The translations under genes and the position numbers were made by a program. A stretch of 41,598 bases of DNA. Origin: Sphingomonadaceae bacterium. Lineage in GTDB: Bacteria; Pseudomonadota; Alphaproteobacteria; Sphingomonadales; Sphingomonadaceae. Below, one piece after another: positions 30,134 to 38,449 of the stretch; the stretch's first letter is position 1, and every line of letters starts with the position of its first letter. The DNA is taken from positions 1-41,598 of the forward strand of contig CANJSX010000004.1 in NCBI GenBank assembly GCA_947477055.1, written 5' to 3'. Under the pieces are notes generated by a model. It had not been told where the DNA came from. It saw nothing but the letters and a program-made list of their open reading frames with translations, and did not search any database.

Positions 30134-31519
30134 TCAGCCGATCCGGGTGAAGGTGATCTGGCGGCGTTCGGTATCGGCCGAGACGAGGCGGACGGCGATC
30201 CGCGTGCCCGGCTCCACCCCATGCGCCACGGTCCGGGCGACGACTGGCAGGGCGCAAAGCTGGATGCGGGCGCCGCCTTCGTTGAGGTCGGTCACTACGG
30301 CGTCGAACACCTCGCCCTCGCGGCCGGACAGCATCGCCGCCTCGACCAGATCGATCACCGCGCGGTCGACCTGGTTACCGAGGGCATCGGCCTTGCGCAT
30401 GACGTCGGGCAGGCGCTGAAAGGCCTCGCTCACCTCGGCCGGGACCGGCTGGCCATTGGCCACCGCCAGCACGGCGCGGATGACATAGCGATCGGCCAGC
30501 CGCCTTAGCGGGGCCGTAGCATGGGCATAAGTCGCGGCCATCGCGGCGTGCCAGGGCACTCTGCCAGGGGTGTAGGGTTGGTAGGACGCGCCATTGCCCG
30601 CACGCCGGGCCGCCAGCAGGAACGCCGACTGCCGCGCATCGCCGGGATCGAGGCCGCGTTCGAAGTCGGCCAGCGAGGCGGCAGCAGGCCAGTCCAGCCC
30701 GAAGGCCGTTGCCGTCAGCCGCAGCCGCGCCACGGCCCTGCCATCAGGCGCTGGCATCACCCGGAACAGCCCGGTACCGGCAGCGTAAAGCGCATCGGCA
30801 ACAGCGAGGTTAGTCGCCAGCGAGAGCGCGGCATTGCGCCGTTCGGACAGCAGCTGCGGGCGTAGCGCGAGGGTGAAGTGCCCGGTGTCGTCGCGCTCGA
30901 CCTCCTGCTCGGGCGGATCGGTCCGCGCGGCGCCGCGCCGCGCCTCGGCATCGGTGATCCGGGTTGCGAGCTCGGCGAAACCAGCGGGGACCTGATCGTC
31001 TCGTACTGCATCATAGGCCAGCTTGGCCCGGCTGCGGATCAGCGCGCGTTCGGCCCCTTCGAGCTTCACCGCGCCATCGGGAGCGACGCGGGTAGTGAAC
31101 ACCACTGCCGGGCGCGGACCATCCGGCAGCAGGCTGGCGTGGCGTTCGGCCAGAACCGGCGGATAGAGCCCGGCCTTGCCGTCTGGCAGGTAGGTTGTGG
31201 CGCCCCTCTGCCACGCCTCGGTGTCGATCGGGTCACCGTCGGTGACGAACCAGGCGACGTCGGCGATGGCATAGTGGAGCAGCAGGTCCGGCCCGGCGGC
31301 TTCGATTGCGAAGGCCTGGTCGAGATCGGTGGAGGTTGCCGGGTCGAGCGTAACAAAGGGGATCGTGGTTCGATCCGGGGTTCCCGTTGGCGCCCGCGCC
31401 GCAGCTGCTTCCGCAGCGGCGAGCACCGGCGGAGGAAAACTTGCCGGAATGCGGAATTGCCCACGGATCGCGGCAAGGCCCTCGGCCAGAACATGATCCG
31501 GATCGCGCAGCGCCTTCAT
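30134..31519 (-). CDS. RNB-domain ribonuclease (RNase II/R family)
   Basis: TIPFVTLDPATSTDLDQAFAIEAAGPDLLLHYAIADVAWFV, YTPGRVPWHAAMAATYAHATAPLRRLADRYV (RNB motifs). Confidence 0.9.
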   Translation of the reverse strand: MKALRDPDHVLAEGLAAIRGQFRIPASFPPPVLAAAEAAAARAPTGTPDRTTIPFVTLDPATSTDLDQAFAIEAAGPDLLLHYAIADVAWFVTDGDPIDTEAWQRGATTYLPDGKAGLYPPVLAERHASLLPDGPRPAVVFTTRVAPDGAVKLEGAERALIRSRAKLAYDAVRDDQVPAGFAELATRITDAEARRGAARTDPPEQEVERDDTGHFTLALRPQLLSERRNAALSLATNLAVADALYAAGTGLFRVMPAPDGRAVARLRLTATAFGLDWPAAASLADFERGLDPGDARQSAFLLAARRAGNGASYQPYTPGRVPWHAAMAATYAHATAPLRRLADRYVIRAVLAVANGQPVPAEVSEAFQRLPDVMRKADALGNQVDRAVIDLVEAAMLSGREGEVFDAVVTDLNEGGARIQLCALPVVARTVAHGVEPGTRIAVRLVSADTERRQITFTRIG

Positions 31520-31678
31520 CGAGGATCGTGGCTACACGAGCGGGCCGCGCTTGCAAGCCCGCTACGACTGTCGCATTAGCCCGTGCGGGGATCAGGGGCA
31601 TTGACGCCCCGCGCTGCCACTTTGTAAGCGCTGCGTACAATGATCCGGCAATATTCCGGTTGAGAGGAGAGTTCCGCG

Positions 31679-32791
31679 ATGAAGACCCGCGCCGCCGTTG
31701 CCTTTGGGCCCAAGCAGCTGCTCGAGATCGTCAAGGTTGACCTGGAAGGTCCCAAGGCGGGCGAGGTGCTGGTCGAAATCATGGCGACGGGCATCTGCCA
31801 CACCGATGCCTATACCTTGGACGGCTTCGACAGCGAGGGGATATTCCCCTCGATCCTCGGCCATGAAGGCGCGGGCATCGTGCGTGACGTCGGGCCGGGC
31901 GTCACCTCGGTCAAGGCGGGCGATCACGTGATCCCGCTCTACACGCCGGAATGCCGCCAGTGTAAATCATGCCTCTCGGGCAAGACCAACCTGTGCACCG
32001 CAATTCGCGCGACGCAGGGCAAGGGGCTGATGCCGGATGGCACTTCGCGCTTCTCCTACAAGGGGCAGACGATCTTCCATTACATGGGCTGCTCGACCTT
32101 CTCGAACTTCACCGTGCTGCCCGAGATCGCCGTGGCTAAGATCCGTGAGGACGCGCCGTTCCAGTCCAGCTGCTACATCGGCTGCGGGGTGACCACCGGC
32201 GTCGGCGCGGTGATCAACACCGCCAAGGTCCAGGTGGGTGACAATGTCGTGATCTTCGGGCTCGGCGGGATCGGGCTCAACGTGATTCAGGGCGCGCGGC
32301 TGGCTGGTGCCGGCAAGATCATCGGCGTCGACATCAACCCCGACCGCGAGGAATGGGGCCGCAAGTTCGGCATGACCGACTTCCTCAACTCCAGGGGCCT
32401 GAGCCGCGAGGACACCGTCGCTGCGATCGTGGCGCTGACCGACGGTGGGGCCGACTATACCTTCGATGCCACCGGCAACACCGAAGTGATGCGCACCGCG
32501 CTGGAAGCCTGCCATCGCGGCTGGGGCACCAGTATCATCATCGGCGTGGCCGAAGCCGGCAAGGAAATCTCGACCCGCCCGTTCCAGCTGGTGACCGGCC
32601 GCAACTGGCGCGGCACGGCCTTCGGCGGGGCCAAGGGCCGCACCGACGTGCCCAAGATCGTCGACATGTACATGGCCGGCAAGATCCAGATCGACCCGAT
32701 GATAACCCATGTCATGGGCCTCGAGGAGATCAACACCGCCTTCGATCTGATGCACGCCGGAAAGAGCATCCGCTCGGTCGTCGTGTTCTGA
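31679..32791 (+). CDS. adhC: S-(hydroxymethyl)glutathione dehydrogenase / class III alcohol dehydrogenase
   Basis: [109 protein letters not shown]. Confidence 0.97.
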   Translation: MKTRAAVAFGPKQLLEIVKVDLEGPKAGEVLVEIMATGICHTDAYTLDGFDSEGIFPSILGHEGAGIVRDVGPGVTSVKAGDHVIPLYTPECRQCKSCLSGKTNLCTAIRATQGKGLMPDGTSRFSYKGQTIFHYMGCSTFSNFTVLPEIAVAKIREDAPFQSSCYIGCGVTTGVGAVINTAKVQVGDNVVIFGLGGIGLNVIQGARLAGAGKIIGVDINPDREEWGRKFGMTDFLNSRGLSREDTVAAIVALTDGGADYTFDATGNTEVMRTALEACHRGWGTSIIIGVAEAGKEISTRPFQLVTGRNWRGTAFGGAKGRTDVPKIVDMYMAGKIQIDPMITHVMGLEEINTAFDLMHAGKSIRSVVVF

Positions 32792-32822
32792 AGGTCCGGC
32801 GATTGGGAAAAGGAGAGTTGAT

Positions 32823-33209
32823 ATGGCAGATCCGGTGATTTCAGGTAACTTGGCGTTCTCGCATACCTGCCTTGGTGCAAGCGACCTTGCGGCATCGACC
32901 GCTTTCTACGACGCGGCTCTTGCTCCGCTCGGCATCAAGAACATGGGGCCGTTCGGGGATAGCTGCTTCCTCTACGGCAAGGACAAGCCGGCGTTTCTGG
33001 TGCTGAGGCCCGGCAACGGCGAGGCGCCTTCCGGCAATGGCGTCACGGTCGGCTTCGCCGCGGCCAGCCCGGCCGAGGTCGATGCCTTCCATGCAGCTGG
33101 CCTTGCTGCGGGCGGCACCCATGAAGGCGCTGCAGGGCCGCGCGGTCATCTGCCTGGCGCCTATGCCGGCTATCTGCGCGATCCCGCCGGCAACAAGGTT
33201 TGCGCCTGA
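32823..33209 (+). CDS. VOC (glyoxalase/bleomycin resistance) family protein 1
   Basis: FSHTCLGASDLAASTAFYDAALAPLG ... GYLRDPAGNKVCA*; good RBS (aaaaggagagttgat). Confidence 0.85.
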   Translation: MADPVISGNLAFSHTCLGASDLAASTAFYDAALAPLGIKNMGPFGDSCFLYGKDKPAFLVLRPGNGEAPSGNGVTVGFAAASPAEVDAFHAAGLAAGGTHEGAAGPRGHLPGAYAGYLRDPAGNKVCA

Positions 33210-33237
33210 ACCTTTGTCTAGCGGGCGTTGACTGGAA

Positions 33238-33280
33238 AAGGCCGGCGCACATGGCTCCCGTGGCGGAGTGCGCCGGCCTT
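33238..33280. repeat. Long perfect inverted repeat / RNA hairpin between VOC1 and VOC2
   Basis: AAGGCCGGCGCAC - 17 nt - GTGCGCCGGCCTT, 13-bp perfect arms. Confidence 0.8.
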
Positions 33281-33317
33281 AAAGTTTCATTCACTTCACC
33301 AACCGAGAGTATCACCC

Positions 33318-33701
33318 ATGTTCCGCAGTGTCGTCCTCGGCTCGAATGACATCGAGCGCTCGAAACAGTTTTACGACGCGGTGATGGGCGTGCTTGGTTG
33401 CCCGCCGGCCGAGCCCAACTGGCGCGGTGCGCTCGCTTACCGGAACAAGGGTGCCGGGCTGATGATCACCCGGCCGCTCAATGGCGAGCCGGCCTGTGCC
33501 GCGAACGGCGGGACGATCGCGCTCGACCTCGACAGCGTGGAGCAAGTCCGCGCGTGGCACGATGCCGGAGTCGCCAATGGCGGTACTTCTGCGGAAGACC
33601 CGCCGGGCGAACGGGCCTATCCGACGAACAAGGTCTTTTCCGCCTACCTGCGCGATCCCGACGGGAACAAGCTTTGCGCAATCTATCAGCTGCCCGCCTG
33701 A
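33318..33701 (+). CDS. VOC family protein 2
   Basis: MFRSVVLGSNDIERSKQFYDAVMGVLG ... AYLRDPDGNKLCAIYQLPA. Confidence 0.88.
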   Translation: MFRSVVLGSNDIERSKQFYDAVMGVLGCPPAEPNWRGALAYRNKGAGLMITRPLNGEPACAANGGTIALDLDSVEQVRAWHDAGVANGGTSAEDPPGERAYPTNKVFSAYLRDPDGNKLCAIYQLPA

Positions 33702-33747
33702 CCGCGGCCGGCACCCATTCCCCCCAACCTTCGAGAGAGGATTATCG

Positions 33748-34122
33748 ATGTATACCCACGTAATGGTCGGCACCAATGACATCGCCAAGGCCAAGCAGTT
33801 TTACGACGCCTGCTTCACCGCACTGGGCGGCAACGCCGGTGCCGAGCACAACGGCCGCGCCTTCTACCAGCACAACGGCGGCGCCTTCGGCGTCGGTCAG
33901 CCGGGCAATGGCGAGCCGGCAACCTCCGCCAATGGCGGCACGATTGGTTTCTCGGCCGAGGGCAAGGAACAGATCGACGCCTGGCACGCCGCCGGCCTCG
34001 CCAATGGCGGATCCAGCGAAGGCGATCCGGGACCGCGTCCGCAGGCTCCGGGCAACGCCTATGGCGCCTATCTGCGCGATCCGGACGGCAACAAGCTCTG
34101 CGCTTTCTGCCAGTTGGGCTGA
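33748..34122 (+). CDS. VOC family protein 3
   Basis: MYTHVMVGTNDIAKAKQFYDACFTALGG ... AYLRDPDGNKLCAFCQLG; paralog of VOC2. Confidence 0.9.
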   Translation: MYTHVMVGTNDIAKAKQFYDACFTALGGNAGAEHNGRAFYQHNGGAFGVGQPGNGEPATSANGGTIGFSAEGKEQIDAWHAAGLANGGSSEGDPGPRPQAPGNAYGAYLRDPDGNKLCAFCQLG

Positions 34123-34133
34123 GGCACCAAAAC

Positions 34134-34967
34134 ATGGAACAGGTCAGCGCCAATCGGTCCCACGGCGGCACGCAGGGGGTCTATACCCACCAGAGCAGCG
34201 CCACCGGCACGCCGATGACCTTCTCGGTCTTCGTGCCGGACCATGCACCGGGGGCGAAACTCCCGGTGCTGTGGTACCTCTCGGGGCTGACCTGCACCCA
34301 CGCCAATGTCACCGAAAAGGGCGAGTTCCGTGCGGCCTGTGGCGAGCATGGAATCATCTTCGTCGCGCCGGACACCAGTCCGCGCGGCGACGACGTGCCG
34401 GACGGCGAGGGCTATGACTTCGGCAAGGGCGCCGGGTTCTACGTCGATGCGACCGAGGCACCCTGGTCGACGCATTTCCACATGCGCAGCTACATCGAGC
34501 AGGAATTGCCCGCACTGATCGCTGCGGAGTTCCCCATGTCCGACATGGCGCGGCAGGGCATCACCGGCCATTCGATGGGCGGGCACGGCGCACTGACCAT
34601 CGCGCTGCGAAACCCCGAACGCTTCCGCTCGGTCAGCGCCTTTTCGCCGATCGTCTCACCGCTCAACTGCCCCTGGGGCGAGAAGGCGTTGACCGGCTAT
34701 ATCGGCGCCGACAAGGCGAAATGGCGGGAATATGACGCCTGCGCTCTGATTGAAGACGGCGCGCGGGTTGCCGCCGTGCTGGTTGATCAGGGCGAGGCCG
34801 ACAACTTCCTCGCCGAGCAGCTCAAGACCCAGCTGCTGGTTGATGCCTGCGCCAAGGCCGGAATCGCCGCGATAATCCGGATGCAGCCGGGTTACGACCA
34901 TTCCTATAACTTCATATCGAGCTTCCTGGCCGAGCATGTCGCTTGGCATGCGGAGAGACTTCGCTAA
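34134..34967 (+). CDS. fghA: S-formylglutathione hydrolase
   Basis: MTFSVFVPDHAPGAKLPVLWYLSGLTCTHANVTEKGEFR, APDTSPRG, DFGKGAGFYVDATEAPW, GITGHSMGGHGALTIALRNPERFRSVSAFSPI. Confidence 0.97.
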   Translation: MEQVSANRSHGGTQGVYTHQSSATGTPMTFSVFVPDHAPGAKLPVLWYLSGLTCTHANVTEKGEFRAACGEHGIIFVAPDTSPRGDDVPDGEGYDFGKGAGFYVDATEAPWSTHFHMRSYIEQELPALIAAEFPMSDMARQGITGHSMGGHGALTIALRNPERFRSVSAFSPIVSPLNCPWGEKALTGYIGADKAKWREYDACALIEDGARVAAVLVDQGEADNFLAEQLKTQLLVDACAKAGIAAIIRMQPGYDHSYNFISSFLAEHVAWHAERLR

Positions 34968-34978
34968 GGCGGAGCAAT

Positions 34979-35000
34979 CTGATAGAGAAATCCTTTCAAG
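34979..35000. promoter_or_regulatory. Candidate LysR-type regulator site 1 (upstream of lysR)
   Basis: CTGATAGAGAAATCCTTTCAAG; matches site 2 at 18 of 21 positions after the first base; ends 10 nt before lysR ATG. Confidence 0.65.
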
Positions 35001-35009
35001 AGGATTTCG

Positions 35010-35939
35010 ATGCAGCTCCAGAACCTGCGTTACTTCGTCGCACTCGCCCGGATCCGGCATTTTGCTGGGGCCGCGAGTGCCTGCGGGGTGTCGCAGCCGA
35101 CGCTTTCGGCGGGACTGGCGGCGCTTGAGCAGGAGCTGGGCAAGCGGCTGGTCGAGCGCGACCGGCGCTTCATCGGCCTGACCGAGCATGGCGAGGCGAT
35201 CCTGCCCTGGGCGGAGCAGGCGCTGGGTGCAGTGCGCGGGCTGACCCAGGCGGCGGCGACCACCGCGCAGGCGCTGACCGGCGAGTTCCGCCTCTATGCG
35301 ATCCCTGCGGCTCAGCCGCTGGTCGGCCCGTTCGGACAGGTGCTGCTGCGCGCCAATCCGGGACTGAGCCTGTCCGTCACCAGCGGCACTTCGCGCGAAA
35401 TCGAGCAAGGCCTGCTGGTCAACGATTACGATGCCGGGCTGACCTATCTCGATCACGAGCCGCCGGCCAACATGCTCACCGCCCCGCTCCACCGCGAGCA
35501 ATTCGTGGCGATTGCGCGGCGCGGCGGGGAACTGGGCGAGCGGGCTTCGGTCGGTTGGGACGAGCTGGCGGCGCTGCCGCTGTGCCTGCTGCACCAGGGC
35601 ATGCAGTATCGCCGCATGCTCGATCGCCAGTTTGCGATTCACGGGCTTTCGGCCAATCCGGTGGTGACTGCTGACAACTATGTTTCGCTGTTTTCACTGG
35701 TTCGCTCGGGCGATTTCGTCTCGATCGTGCCGGACGTCTACGCTGGCTTGCTCGACGGGCTGGAATGGTGCCGCTTCCTGCCAATCGCCCCCACCTCCGA
35801 ATTGCGTCGGCTTGGCCTGGTGGTGGTCAACCGCGATCCGCTCGGCGCGATGGCGCGGGCCGGAGTGTCCGCCGCGCAGCAACTCGACTCATTCCGCTTG
35901 ATAGAGAATTTCTATCAAGCTTCGGACAAATCAATTTGA
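35010..35939 (+). CDS. LysR-family transcriptional regulator (FdsR-like by context)
   Basis: MQLQNLRYFVALARIRHFAGAASACGVSQPTLSAGLAALEQELGKRLVERDRRFIGLTEHGEAIL LysR wHTH; directly upstream of fdsG. Confidence 0.92.
   Translation: MQLQNLRYFVALARIRHFAGAASACGVSQPTLSAGLAALEQELGKRLVERDRRFIGLTEHGEAILPWAEQALGAVRGLTQAAATTAQALTGEFRLYAIPAAQPLVGPFGQVLLRANPGLSLSVTSGTSREIEQGLLVNDYDAGLTYLDHEPPANMLTAPLHREQFVAIARRGGELGERASVGWDELAALPLCLLHQGMQYRRMLDRQFAIHGLSANPVVTADNYVSLFSLVRSGDFVSIVPDVYAGLLDGLEWCRFLPIAPTSELRRLGLVVVNRDPLGAMARAGVSAAQQLDSFRLIENFYQASDKSI
35897..35919. promoter_or_regulatory. Candidate LysR-type regulator site 2, inside lysR 3' coding end and upstream of fdsG
   Basis: CTTGATAGA-GAATT-TCTATCAAG, 9-bp perfect arms; contains ATAG-N7-CTAT. 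Confidence 0.75.
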
Positions 35940-35970
35940 CCTTGAATGCCTCCCCTCGCAGGGGCGAGCC

Positions 35971-36393
35971 ATGACCAAGGCCACTCTCGATCAGATCATC
36001 GCCAGCCATGCCGGCCGGGATGGCGCGCTGCTGCCGATCCTGCACGATATCCAGCACGCCTTCGGCTGCGTCGATGCCGCAGCGGAAGCGGCGCTTGCCG
36101 CCGCGCTCAACCTCAGCCGGGCCGAAGTGCACGGCGTGGTCAGCTTCTATCACGACTTCACGCCTGACGCCGATCCGCGCCCGGAAGTGCAGGTCTGCCG
36201 CGCCGAATCCTGCAAGGCACGCGGGGTCGAGGCGATTATCGGCGCAGCCGAAGCCGCCGCCGGATCGCGGGTGAAGCTCAAGACCGTCTATTGCCTGGGC
36301 CTGTGCAGCTCCGGCCCCAACGCCCGCGTGGGCGAACGGGTCTATGCCCGGCTCGATTCTGCGGCCCTCGTCAAACTGGTTGAGAACGCATGA
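35971..36393 (+). CDS. fdsG: NAD-dependent formate dehydrogenase gamma subunit (NuoE-like 2Fe-2S)
   Basis: LLPILHDIQHAFGCVDAAAEAALAAALNLSRAEVHGVVSFYHDF, QVCRAESCKARG, VYCLGLCSSGPNARVGERVYARL. Confidence 0.95.
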   Translation: MTKATLDQIIASHAGRDGALLPILHDIQHAFGCVDAAAEAALAAALNLSRAEVHGVVSFYHDFTPDADPRPEVQVCRAESCKARGVEAIIGAAEAAAGSRVKLKTVYCLGLCSSGPNARVGERVYARLDSAALVKLVENA

Positions 36394-37904
36394 CCATCGT
36401 CCGCATTTCCGATGACGCGCTGGCGCTGGCCTGCGGCGCCGATGAAGTCGCCGCCGCCTTCGCCAAGGCCGGCTGCACGGTCGAGCGGACCTCGAGCTGG
36501 GGCATGCAATGGCTCGAGCCGCTGGTCGAAGTGGACGGCAAGGGTTTCGGCCCCGCCACTCCCGCCGATCTCGCCGCAATCCTTGATGGCAGCAGCGCCA
36601 AGGCCATTGGCACAATCGCCGAACACCCCTTCATCGCCAAGCAGCAGCGCCTGACCTTCGCCCGCGCTGGCAAGACCCGCCCGCTCAACCTTGATGACTA
36701 CGCCGCGACCGGTGGCTGGGCCGGGCTCAATCGCGCCCGCGCCATGTCGGGTGAAGAAGTCGTCGCCGAAGTCCTCGCCTCAGGCCTGCGCGGCCGCGGC
36801 GGCGCGGGTTTCCCCGCTGGCATCAAGTGGAAGACCGTGGCCGCCGCGCCGGGTGACCGCAAATACATCGTCTGCAACGCCGACGAGGGCGACAGCGCCA
36901 CCTTTGCCGATCGCATGCTGATGGAGGGCGATCCCTTCCAGCTGGTCGAAGGCATGACCATCGCCGCTCACGCGGTCGGCGCGGGCAAGGGCTATATCTA
37001 CGTCCGTAGCGAATATCCCCACGCCATTGCAAAGCTCAATGCGGCGATCGAGCTGGCCAAGGGCATCATTGCACCCTTCGAGCTGGAAGTGCGCGTCGGC
37101 GCCGGAGCCTATGTTTGCGGTGAGGAAACCTCGCTGCTCAACTCGATCGAGGGCAAGCGCGGCGAAGTCCGTGCCAAGCCGCCGCTGCCCGCGCTCAAGG
37201 GCCTGTTCGGCCGCCCGACCGTGGTCAACAACGTACTGACCCTGGCAGCAATCCCGCATATCCTGACCGAAGGCGGGGCATCGCTTTACGACAGCCTCGG
37301 CGTGGCGCGCTCCAAGGGCACCATGCCGATCCAGCTGGCGGGCAACATCAAGCACGGCGGGCTGTTCGAGACGGCTTTCGGGATCACGCTGGGTGAGTTG
37401 ATCAATGACATCGGCGGTGGCACGGCGACTGGTCGCCCGGTAAAGGCAGTGCAGGTCGGCGGGCCGCTGGGCGCCTATCTCGCGCCCGCGCAGTTCGCCA
37501 TTCCCTTCGACTACGAAGCCTACGCGGCCGCCGACGCGCTGATCGGCCATGCCGGGCTGACCGTGTTCGACGACAGCGCCGACATGAGCGGCATGGCGCG
37601 TTTTGCGATGGAATTCTGCGCGGCGGAAAGCTGCGGCAAGTGCACCCCCTGCCGGATCGGGTCGACCCGCGGGGTTGAGCTGATCGACCGGATCAAGGCC
37701 GGCGGCAAGGCCAAGGCCGATGCAGTCGAGGCGCTCCCGCAGATGCACAATGCCCGCAAGTCTGGCCGCAGCCACGGCGAAGAGATCCAGCTGCTCGAAG
37801 ATCTGTGCGAGACGATGAAGTTCGGCTCGCTCTGCGCGCTGGGCGGTTTCACCCCCTATCCGGTGATGAGCGCGCTCAAGCATTGGCCGGAGGATTTCGC
37901 CTGA
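36390..37904 (+). CDS. fdsB: NAD-dependent formate dehydrogenase beta subunit (NuoF-like, FMN/4Fe-4S)
   Basis: SGLRGRGGAGFPAGIKWKTV, CNADEGDSATFADRMLMEGDPFQLVEGM, GAGAYVCGEETSLLNSIEGKRGEVRAKPP, ESCGKCTPCRIGSTRG. Confidence 0.96.
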   Translation: MTIVRISDDALALACGADEVAAAFAKAGCTVERTSSWGMQWLEPLVEVDGKGFGPATPADLAAILDGSSAKAIGTIAEHPFIAKQQRLTFARAGKTRPLNLDDYAATGGWAGLNRARAMSGEEVVAEVLASGLRGRGGAGFPAGIKWKTVAAAPGDRKYIVCNADEGDSATFADRMLMEGDPFQLVEGMTIAAHAVGAGKGYIYVRSEYPHAIAKLNAAIELAKGIIAPFELEVRVGAGAYVCGEETSLLNSIEGKRGEVRAKPPLPALKGLFGRPTVVNNVLTLAAIPHILTEGGASLYDSLGVARSKGTMPIQLAGNIKHGGLFETAFGITLGELINDIGGGTATGRPVKAVQVGGPLGAYLAPAQFAIPFDYEAYAAADALIGHAGLTVFDDSADMSGMARFAMEFCAAESCGKCTPCRIGSTRGVELIDRIKAGGKAKADAVEALPQMHNARKSGRSHGEEIQLLEDLCETMKFGSLCALGGFTPYPVMSALKHWPEDFA

Positions 37905-38449
37905 TGCTGATGGGCGCGGTTCTGGCAGGCGGGCAATCCACGCGGTTCGGCAGCGACAAGGCGCTGGCCGAGCTCGGTGGGCGCACGCTGCTGGCCCGCG
38001 CGGTCGACCAGCTTTCGGGCTGGTGCGAACAGGTGGTGGTGGTCGGCCGCGAAGAGGCCCCGGCCCTCACGCTGCCCGACTGGCCGCGCGCCGGCATGGG
38101 CCCGCTCGGAGGAATCGCCGCAGCGCTGCACATGGCGAGCGACGAGGATTACGATGAGATCCTGACCTGCGGCGTCGATTCTGCGGACTTGCCCGAGGAC
38201 CTGCCCGAGCTGCTCGGCCCGGCGCCGTCCTATCTGGCGGACCAGCCGGTGATCGGCCGCTGGCCCGCTTCGGTCTCCAAGCAGCTCGACGCGATGCTCG
38301 TTGCGGACGGCCGTCATTCGATGCTCCAGTTCGCCGAGGCGATCGGCGCAAGAGCAGTGAATTCGCCTCGCAAATCTGCCAACATCAACACACCCGCCGA
38401 CCTGTCGGCCCTCGAAGCACGACAAACGGAGAAGCGCCATGGGTTATGA
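37904..38449 (+). CDS. mobA: Molybdenum cofactor guanylyltransferase
   Basis: MGAVLAGGQSTRFGSDKALAELGGRTLLARAVDQL, AGMGPLGGIAAALHMA, SANINTPADLSALEA; start overlaps fdsB stop and 3' end overlaps fdsA. Confidence 0.9.
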   Translation: MLMGAVLAGGQSTRFGSDKALAELGGRTLLARAVDQLSGWCEQVVVVGREEAPALTLPDWPRAGMGPLGGIAAALHMASDEDYDEILTCGVDSADLPEDLPELLGPAPSYLADQPVIGRWPASVSKQLDAMLVADGRHSMLQFAEAIGARAVNSPRKSANINTPADLSALEARQTEKRHGL

